Below are positions 58,201 to 64,000 of a stretch of DNA of 64,000 nt, piece after piece. Source of the DNA: Pseudomonas farsensis. Its GTDB lineage: Bacteria > Pseudomonadota > Gammaproteobacteria > Pseudomonadales > Pseudomonadaceae. Below the pieces are notes generated by a model. That model saw only the letters and a program-made list of their open reading frames with translations, did not search any database and was not told the origin of the DNA. Location of the stretch: assembly GCF_014268805.2 (NCBI RefSeq), contig NZ_JABWRF020000002.1:248001-312000 (forward strand), written 5' to 3'. Each line of letters opens with the position of its first letter. Position 1 is the stretch's first letter. The translations under genes and the position numbers were made by a program.

Positions 58201-58225
58201 CGAATCCGGGGATGTGCATGTTCAT
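55217..58225 (-). CDS. ppkA: T6SS membrane Ser/Thr kinase PpkA
   Basis: PpkA phosphorylates the Fha-type protein to switch on T6SS assembly when the cell is attacked. Numbered from a TTG three codons upstream, the kinase domain spans about 10-270, with the Gly loop IGQGAMASVY, Lys 40, HRDVKPANIL (130) and DFG (150). A Pro-rich linker, one membrane helix (about 337-358), an SH3-like stretch and a periplasmic vWA domain follow; its metal site is DTSVS near 593. I choose the ATG at 58225 (1002 residues). MHIPGFD at the next ATG is also possible. The vWA half probably receives the Tag signal. Confidence 0.95.
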
Positions 58226-58230
58226 TGTCT

Positions 58231-58950
58231 TCAATTCGCCTTCACGACCACGGCGGTAATGTTGTCGGGGGCGCCACGGGTCAGGCCCAGATGGACCAGG
58301 CTGCGCACCACCTGATAGGGGTCGGCGTGGCCGAGCACGTCGGCTATTTCATGGTCTTCGGCCGTTTTGTTAAGGCCGTCGCTGCACAACAGGTAACTGT
58401 CGCCTGCCTGCACTTCAAGGTGCACCTGTTGCAGTTGCAACTGGTCCTCGACGCCAATGGCGCGGGTGACGATGTTGCCGCGTGGGTGCACGCGGGCTTC
58501 GGCCTCGTTGAGCAGGCCGCTGTCCTGCAACTCCTGGACGTAGCTGTGGTCATGCGACAGGCGCTCGATGCGCCCCTCACGCAGGCGGTACAGGCGGCTG
58601 TCACCGGCCCACAGGCCGATGCCGCGGTTGCCATGGGCAACCAGCACCACCACGGTGCTGCCCATCATCGCCACGCCGCGCCGTGCGGTTTCTTCACGCA
58701 CTTTGGCGTTGACCTGCTCCAGGCTGCTGCACACCGCTTGCGCGAAGGTATCGAGGGTTTCGAACAATGGCAGGTTGCGCAGGCTGTCCATCACCAGGCT
58801 GCTGACGTAATCGCCAGCCGCATGCCCACCCATCCCGTCGGCCACCGCCCACAGGCCTTCCCAGGTGTGCTCCAGGCAGGCGTCTTCGTTGATCTTGCGG
58901 ACCATGCCGACATGGCTGTAACTGGCCGCCTGGTAGTGCAATGCGGTCAT
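58231..58950 (-). CDS. pppA: T6SS PP2C-type phosphatase PppA
   Basis: PppA reverses PpkA phosphorylation and resets the apparatus. The 239-residue PP2C protein shows the metal-binding residues in NEDACLEH, VADGMGGHAAGD and CSDGLNK, and AGDSRLYRL. It overlaps tagF by ATGA and ends five bases before the chosen ppkA start. The order tagF-pppA-ppkA equals that of the H1-T6SS of P. aeruginosa. Confidence 0.95.
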   Translation of the reverse strand: MTALHYQAASYSHVGMVRKINEDACLEHTWEGLWAVADGMGGHAAGDYVSSLVMDSLRNLPLFETLDTFAQAVCSSLEQVNAKVREETARRGVAMMGSTVVVLVAHGNRGIGLWAGDSRLYRLREGRIERLSHDHSYVQELQDSGLLNEAEARVHPRGNIVTRAIGVEDQLQLQQVHLEVQAGDSYLLCSDGLNKTAEDHEIADVLGHADPYQVVRSLVHLGLTRGAPDNITAVVVKAN

Positions 58951-59588
58951 CCGAACTGTGCCTCGCTACCCAAAAGAAACCCGCCAAAGTCGTCACTGCG
59001 CGGTAGCCCTGCGCAGCGCAGCAACCCTGGGGCGATACGCTCCGACCCCCTGCCCCACCACAGGCTCATGCCCGCGCAGGCGCACTCGGCCAAAGCCTGC
59101 GCACGCTGTTCAGGCGTGGTCGCCGCCAGCAGGTGCCCGGAGGCACCCCGTGGGAGCGGGCTTGCCCCGCAATACGGCTGCAAGGCAGCCTCAAAGCGCT
59201 CAAAAGCAGCATCAGGCTCAAGGGTGGCCAACAACGCCTCCTCAACCCCCTCGAACCACTCATCCGCCCCAACCACAGCACTGGCCAGCGACTCGCAAGC
59301 CCCCAGCACCTGCGCCACGGTCAGCGGAAAATACCGCCCGACGCGGTCGATGCTCGGCATCATCACGCCCACCACCGCATCCGGCCCACACACGCCCGGC
59401 GCCAAGGCAAAGCGCCATAGCGGGCTCACCAGATAAGCCTCGAGCCAGCGCTCGCCCAAGCTTTGCTGGCTGGCCTGGATACCCGCCGCCAGCCACTGGT
59501 CCCAAGGCTGGATGAAGGTATTGGGCAGGCCGCGGCTGACGAAGTCACCGCGGCTTGCCAGCTTTCCGTAGAAGCCGACGTCGTTCAC
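58947..59588 (-). CDS. tagF: T6SS post-translational repressor TagF
   Basis: TagF silences the T6SS independently of the phosphorylation pathway in P. aeruginosa. The 213-residue protein starts with GTG (MNDVGFYGKLASRGDFVSRGLP) overlapping the tssM stop. It shows the family segments GKLASRGDF and PLWRFAL, and GVMMPSIDRVGRYFPLTV. Codons near the middle (CGASPLPRG) coincide with a REP-like sequence on the plus strand. In some bacteria TagF is fused to PppA; here the two are separate but overlapping. Confidence 0.93.
   Translation of the reverse strand: MNDVGFYGKLASRGDFVSRGLPNTFIQPWDQWLAAGIQASQQSLGERWLEAYLVSPLWRFALAPGVCGPDAVVGVMMPSIDRVGRYFPLTVAQVLGACESLASAVVGADEWFEGVEEALLATLEPDAAFERFEAALQPYCGASPLPRGASGHLLAATTPEQRAQALAECACAGMSLWWGRGSERIAPGLLRCAGLPRSDDFGGFLLGSEAQFG
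59150..59170. repeat. REP-like half element inside tagF
   Basis: GTGGGAGCGGGCTTGCCCC continues to CGC at 59170 on the plus strand, nearly identical to the REP half element at 44069 and to the core of many P. putida-group REPs. It lies in frame within tagF and codes for CGASPLPRG on the minus strand. Confidence 0.7.
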
Positions 59589-62500
59589 AGGCGCTCCGGC
59601 AGGCTGAAACCGCTGACCACTCGGCTGCGGAACGGGTTGAAGGCACTGCTGGCGCGCAGCTCGTAGGAGACGCTGACGCCGTCTACGCGCAGGCGCAGGT
59701 TGAAGCGTTCAGGCGAGCCACCGGCCACCAGGTCCGACTGGTCGAGCAGGCGGAACCAGGCCCACGGCCCTTCCAGCGTCAGCCCGGAGCGGCCGCTGGC
59801 CAGCGGTGGCGACACCGACAGGCGCACCACGCCAATGCTGTTGGGGTTGGGCCACTGCAAGGCCACCGGGCGGCTCGGGCCATGGTCGTAGCTGACTTGC
59901 TGGCCGTCGAGGTCGAGCAGGAACTGGGTAATGCTGGCGTCCATGGCCACCGGCTTGAGCTCGAAACGCACACCCGGCTGCATGCCGCTTGAGCGGAAGT
60001 ACGCATCCCGAATGCTCGCCGCGCGCTGGAAGGTGTACAGCACGTTGCTGTTGATCCCAAGCTTCTGCGCGGCGCCCGGCTGCCAGCTCCACGGCGTGGT
60101 GGAGGTGTTGACGTAAGGCTGCAGGTACTTGCGGAAGTAGTTATCCATCACCCCGCCAACGCCGAAGAACTGGCCGAAGTCTTCCAGGGTGGCGTCACGG
60201 CTGCTGCCGGCTACCAGCGGATAACGGCCGCTCAGCGACTGGCGGTAGATATTGACCACTTCGCTGGTCCAGGCGGCGTTGAGCTGGTTGCGCACCCCGC
60301 CCATGACCACGCCATGGGTCGAACCGAGCACCGAGCTGACCAGGTTTTGCACCACCTTGGGCTGGCGTGCCGCACCCAGTGCCACGCGCTGCGCGGCGGC
60401 CTGGGCCTGGTTTCTCGCCTCGCCCAGCAGCGCATCGCCACTGGCGCCAACCATGGCGCTGACCTGCACGTACAGCGCGTTCATGTCGGTCAACAGGGCA
60501 TCGATGGCCGCCGGTTGGCCGTCACCGGTTTCAACCAGGGCGGCGACTTCGGCAAAGTGCGCGGTAACCGGGTCGACCTGGCGCGCAGCCGGGTTGTCGC
60601 CAGGCAGCGGGGTATCGCCAAGCAAACCGCCGAGGCGCTGGCGCAGTTGATCGACGCCGGCCTGTTCGGCCTTGTCCTGCACCTTGTCCAGCGCGGTTGG
60701 CTGCGACAGGTTGGTTTCGTGGGCGACCGCCTGGAGCATCTTTTTCATGGGCGAAGTCGGCCCGGAGAGCACCCGCAGAATGTCGGCAGCCTGGCCGACG
60801 CTGGTGATCGGCACGAAGTCGAGGTCGGCCAGCAGCGCATCCCAGTTGCGGATGTAGTCCTGGTAATACAGTTGCAGCACGTCGTCGGCCAGGCGCTTGG
60901 CATCGCCCGCCTCCCCAGGCTCGCGGCCCAACACCCAACGTTCTTCGGCAAGCGTTGCGCTTTGCGCAAGGCTGGCGGCGAGGAACGCCTTGCGGTAGCC
61001 CTCGACGGTGAACAGCCCAGGCAGTGGCTCGCTCAGCGGCTTGCCGCTCTTGAAGCGGAACACCAGCGCGGCATCACGGCCGGCGGCATCACTGACGCGG
61101 AAATCGTTGACTGCAACGGGCAGCTTCTGCCGCTTGACCCGGTCGTACACACGCTGGGCCACGGGCAACTGCTGCAACTGGCGGCGGGTATCGTCGATCA
61201 GCCGCTGGTCCAGGCGCGCATTCGGTGGGCGCTTGTCGAGCAGCGCAGCAAGGTGCCCGGCCAAGGCCTGGCGCAGGTCCGGGGCCAGGTCGCGGGGCAG
61301 GCTGCGTTCCCAGTCGAGGGTGATCCAGGCCTTGATGAAGTCGGCGTCGTAGTGCTCGCCGTCAGCCAGCATCAGGTACGCCTTGAGGCCTTCGTAGAGG
61401 TAGTCCGAGGGGCCACCTGCGTACAGTTGCTCCTCGATACGGGTCACCAGGCGCGGGGCAAAAATGGCAATCAGCAGCTTGCGGTAGACGCTGTCCGACT
61501 CGCCTTCGAGCATGTCGCCCTGGTACAGGCCAAGGCCCTCGGCCCAACCGGGCGGGTTGTTGGCAAGGTCACGCACGGCATTGAGCAGTGGCAGCACTTC
61601 AACCACGTTGCGCTGCGCCGGGCTGAGTTCCTGGACGCTCTTGCCCACAGGTTTCAAGCGGCTGTCGACTTCAGCGATGTACTGCTGGTTGGCGCGGTAG
61701 CTCAGCGTCCATAGCGTGCCGACCACCAGCACCAACGCCACACTCAGGGCCAGGGCGCCGCGGGCGATCCACTTGCGCCGCTGCTCGACCTTGGGGTTGC
61801 TGCCAACCAGCCCGCGCTCGGCAAATGCCACGGCGCTGAACAGTTTTTCGATGAAATAGCTGCGCCCGGTGCCGTTCTGGCGCGCCAGGTGCGCGCGGTC
61901 CAGGCCCATGCTCTGTGCCATGCTGCCGATCAGGCGGTCGATGGGGCTGCCTTCCTGGGTGCCGCTGGTGAAGTACACACCGCGCAGCAGGGCGCGTTGC
62001 TCGAAGGCGTTAGGCTTGAACACGCCATCGAGGAAGGTCGCAAGGTTGCTGCGCAAGGCCGCAAACTGCTGCACGAAGCCATACACCAGATCGCGCCGCG
62101 CCGGGTCGCGTTCTTGCTGCAGGCGCTCGACCAGGCGCTGGTTCAGGCGCTGCTCAAGCAGGCCGAATTCGCTGCCAAACTGCGCCAGCGGGCTCTCGCC
62201 GTGCTCGCCGTCGTCCAGGGCGAAGGTCATGCCCCACACCTGGGCGCGCTCTTCCTTGCTCAGGTTGTCGAAGAACTCCATGAAGCCCGGCACCAGGTCG
62301 AGCTTGGTCAGCATCAGGTAGATCGGGAAGCGCACGCCCAGCTGGCTGTACAGCTCCTGGATACGTGTGCGAATGGCCGCCGCGTGGGCGGCGCGCTCGG
62401 CGTCGCTGCCCAGCAGCAGGTCGGACAGGCTGATGGCAATGAACGCACCGTCGATGGGGCGGCGCGAGCGCTGGCTCTTTAGCAGGTCAAGGAAGCCCAG

Positions 62501-63088
62501 CCAGGCGGCTTTGTCCACTTGCGCGTGGCTGTCCTGGGTGGTGTAGCGGCCTGCGGTGTCCAGCAGCACCGCTTCGTCGGTGAACCACCAGTCGCAGTTG
62601 CGGGTGCCGCCGACGCCACGGATGGCGCCCTCGCCCAGTTGCGCCGCCAACGGGAAGTGCAGGCCGGAGTTGACGAGCGCGGTGGTCTTGCCAGAGCCTG
62701 GCGGGCCGATGATCACGTACCACGGCAGCTCGTACAGGTTGCGCCGTTCATCGCCACCCAGGCGCGCCTTTTTCAGCAGCACCAGGGCTTCGTCCATGCG
62801 CTGGCGCAGGGTCGCCAGTTCTTCGGCGGTGGCAACGCTGGCAGGGTCTGGCGGGGTTTCTGCGGCCAGGCTCTGCATCACCTTGGCCGCCTGCTGGCGG
62901 GCCTGGACGATGCGCCATACGCGGTAGGCAATCCACACCGAGAACAGCAATACGATCAACACCACGCGCGGGGTGGCCGGTACCAATGCATCGAGCAAGG
63001 GGCCGACGAACCAGATGATCAGGCTCAGCGCGAGCAGGCCCAGCACCGGGATGACCCAGCGAATGACAAAACTGAAAAACGCCTTCAC
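59585..63088 (-). CDS. tssM: T6SS membrane complex protein TssM (IcmF)
   Basis: TssM spans the inner membrane and links TssL to the outer-membrane lipoprotein TssJ. The 1167-residue protein starts with GTG (MKAFFSFVIRWVIPVLG) and has two N-terminal helices (about 10-30 and 40-57). A cytoplasmic NTPase-like domain follows with Walker A GPPGSGKT at 128-135, then a third helix near residue 440 and a long periplasmic part. Many TssM proteins have lost the Walker A; here it is intact. The gene overlaps tssL upstream and tagF downstream by GTGA. Confidence 0.96.
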   Translation of the reverse strand: MKAFFSFVIRWVIPVLGLLALSLIIWFVGPLLDALVPATPRVVLIVLLFSVWIAYRVWRIVQARQQAAKVMQSLAAETPPDPASVATAEELATLRQRMDEALVLLKKARLGGDERRNLYELPWYVIIGPPGSGKTTALVNSGLHFPLAAQLGEGAIRGVGGTRNCDWWFTDEAVLLDTAGRYTTQDSHAQVDKAAWLGFLDLLKSQRSRRPIDGAFIAISLSDLLLGSDAERAAHAAAIRTRIQELYSQLGVRFPIYLMLTKLDLVPGFMEFFDNLSKEERAQVWGMTFALDDGEHGESPLAQFGSEFGLLEQRLNQRLVERLQQERDPARRDLVYGFVQQFAALRSNLATFLDGVFKPNAFEQRALLRGVYFTSGTQEGSPIDRLIGSMAQSMGLDRAHLARQNGTGRSYFIEKLFSAVAFAERGLVGSNPKVEQRRKWIARGALALSVALVLVVGTLWTLSYRANQQYIAEVDSRLKPVGKSVQELSPAQRNVVEVLPLLNAVRDLANNPPGWAEGLGLYQGDMLEGESDSVYRKLLIAIFAPRLVTRIEEQLYAGGPSDYLYEGLKAYLMLADGEHYDADFIKAWITLDWERSLPRDLAPDLRQALAGHLAALLDKRPPNARLDQRLIDDTRRQLQQLPVAQRVYDRVKRQKLPVAVNDFRVSDAAGRDAALVFRFKSGKPLSEPLPGLFTVEGYRKAFLAASLAQSATLAEERWVLGREPGEAGDAKRLADDVLQLYYQDYIRNWDALLADLDFVPITSVGQAADILRVLSGPTSPMKKMLQAVAHETNLSQPTALDKVQDKAEQAGVDQLRQRLGGLLGDTPLPGDNPAARQVDPVTAHFAEVAALVETGDGQPAAIDALLTDMNALYVQVSAMVGASGDALLGEARNQAQAAAQRVALGAARQPKVVQNLVSSVLGSTHGVVMGGVRNQLNAAWTSEVVNIYRQSLSGRYPLVAGSSRDATLEDFGQFFGVGGVMDNYFRKYLQPYVNTSTTPWSWQPGAAQKLGINSNVLYTFQRAASIRDAYFRSSGMQPGVRFELKPVAMDASITQFLLDLDGQQVSYDHGPSRPVALQWPNPNSIGVVRLSVSPPLASGRSGLTLEGPWAWFRLLDQSDLVAGGSPERFNLRLRVDGVSVSYELRASSAFNPFRSRVVSGFSLPERL

Positions 63089-64000
63089 TCGACGCCCTCC
63101 GCCAGAACAGTGATTTCAACCCGGCGATTCTTCGCCCGGCCCTGGGCGCTGTCGTTGGACGCCAGCGGCTCGGTGTCGCTCAGCCCTTGCGCGGTAAACC
63201 GCTGCGGCTGGCCGGTGCGCGCGGCAAGCAGGTTGCGGACCTCTTCGGCGCGGGCTTGCGACAACGCCCAGTTGGATGGGAAGCGCAGCGTGGCGATGCG
63301 CTGGTTGTCACTGTGGCCGGTGACTTTGACGTTGCCTTTGACCTTGGCCACCGCCTCGGCGATGCGCAGCATCAGCGGCTCGAAGTCGCCCTTGATGCTG
63401 GCGCTGCCGCTGGCGAACAGCTCGTCGCCACGGATAGTCACCACCGAACGGTCGACGGCATCCTCCACCGCCACGCGCCCGGCCTTGATCTCTTCGGCCA
63501 GGAAGCCCGCCAGGCGCGGACGCTCCACGGCCTTGGGCTGCACCACCGGGCGGTCCATGGCCTGCACCGGGATTTCGCCCAGCGCATGGATGCCGCGAAA
63601 CACCGGTTCCGCGTCGGAGGCCAGCTTCATGCGCAGGCCGAACAGAATCAGCAACAGCAGCGCCAAGGCCACAGCCAGCCCCACCCACGGCGGGACGAAC
63701 TGCGACAGCCGATCGCGGGCCACCGTGACGCCGCGCCAGTGCGGCGACAGCTCACGCTCGCTCTCGCCACGGGCGTTGCGAATAGCCGCAGCGGTGCGCT
63801 CGCGCAGGGCTTCAAGCTGGGCGCGGCCGCCGTTCATGACGCGGTAGCGGCCTTCGAAACCGAGGCTGGTGCACAGGTACAGCAGCTCCAGCAGGTTCAG
63901 GCGCTCGCGCGGGCTTTGCAGGCAGTGTTCCATCAACTGGAAGACCTTTTCGCCGCCCCAGGCTTCGTTGTGCACGGTAATCAGCAGGCTTTGCTTGCCC
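63085..64000 (-). CDS. tssL: T6SS membrane complex protein TssL with OmpA domain, 3' part (runs off the right edge)
   Basis: Only the C-terminal 304 residues are in the window, starting at GKQSLLITVHNEAWGG. The rest of the DotU domain is seen (FQLMEHCLQSP, LCTSLGFEGRYRV), then one membrane helix (WVGLAVALALLLLILFGL). A C-terminal OmpA-like peptidoglycan-binding domain follows (LFASGSASIK, VTGHSDNQR, NWALSQARAEEV). Such evolved TssL proteins anchor the complex to the cell wall. The gene would begin to the right of the window, probably after tssK, as in related loci. Confidence 0.95.
   Translation of the reverse strand, partial: GKQSLLITVHNEAWGGEKVFQLMEHCLQSPRERLNLLELLYLCTSLGFEGRYRVMNGGRAQLEALRERTAAAIRNARGESERELSPHWRGVTVARDRLSQFVPPWVGLAVALALLLLILFGLRMKLASDAEPVFRGIHALGEIPVQAMDRPVVQPKAVERPRLAGFLAEEIKAGRVAVEDAVDRSVVTIRGDELFASGSASIKGDFEPLMLRIAEAVAKVKGNVKVTGHSDNQRIATLRFPSNWALSQARAEEVRNLLAARTGQPQRFTAQGLSDTEPLASNDSAQGRAKNRRVEITVLAEGVE

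Noticed and set aside
56207..58315. Open frame of 702 codons antisense to ppkA
   Set aside because: PpkA has a complete kinase and vWA domain on the minus strand; the antisense frame shows no domain.

Overview
The window is a GC-rich chromosomal segment of a Pseudomonas, most like the P. putida group. The gene order from gltB through damX, aroBK, ponA, maeB, rpmE, priA and argS, the block pilT-yggS-proC-yggT-metXW-rdgB-hemW, and the block trmB-thiGS-rpoH-ftsXEY followed by coaD and a ferredoxin gene are typical of that group. So are the REP palindromes built around a GGAGCGGCCTTGTG or GCGAGCGGGCTTG core. The assignment rests on gene order and protein sequence as read; no database search was possible.

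Region 1 (1-9016, minus strand): the 5' part of gltB, then damX, aroB, aroK and a compact pilM-pilN-pilO/P-pilQ set. pilO and pilP are one gene, and the secretin is short, as in the hof/com DNA-uptake sets found next to aroK in other gammaproteobacteria. Region 2 (9100-19300): ponA, maeB, a secreted nuclease-like protein, rpmE, priA, argS and an FtsN-like SPOR protein. Region 3 (19300-28334): a tandem TM2 protein, an NlpC/P60 hydrolase, pilT, and a co-directional run from yggS to a DUF3392 protein. Region 4 (28335-36258, mostly minus): trmB, thiG, thiS, DUF423, mtgA (plus), rpoH with a sigmaE/AlgU-like promoter, and ftsX-ftsE-ftsY with overlapping stops and starts. Region 5 (36494-47540): two pairs of M16 peptidase genes flanking rsmD, an alpha/beta hydrolase, a mercaptopyruvate sulfurtransferase, an aldehyde dehydrogenase, coaD and a YfhL-type ferredoxin.

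Region 6 (47561-64000, all minus) is accessory. A hicAB toxin-antitoxin pair with a palindromic operator borders part of a type VI secretion (T6SS) locus: tssL, tssM, tagF, pppA, ppkA, tagT, tagS, tagR, tagQ. This is the threonine-phosphorylation control module that lets defensive T6SSs respond to attack. Nearly every junction overlaps by ATGA, GTGA or TGATG, so the block is probably translated as a coupled operon.

The least explained part lies just downstream of tagQ. It holds a 300-residue protein with glycine-rich hydrophobic segments (candidate membrane-active T6SS effector), an overlapping four-helix membrane protein (candidate immunity), then a 54-codon relic of a second effector tip overlapping a second, paralogous membrane protein. 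In both copies the last effector codons also provide the ribosome binding site of the membrane-protein gene.

Six large REP inverted repeats punctuate the window, five of them between convergent genes. Three are built from shared modules into nested palindromes. In two places the outer end of a REP provides the stop codon of a neighbouring gene (pilT and the second immunity-like gene). Promoters and terminators listed here were found by eye and are candidates.
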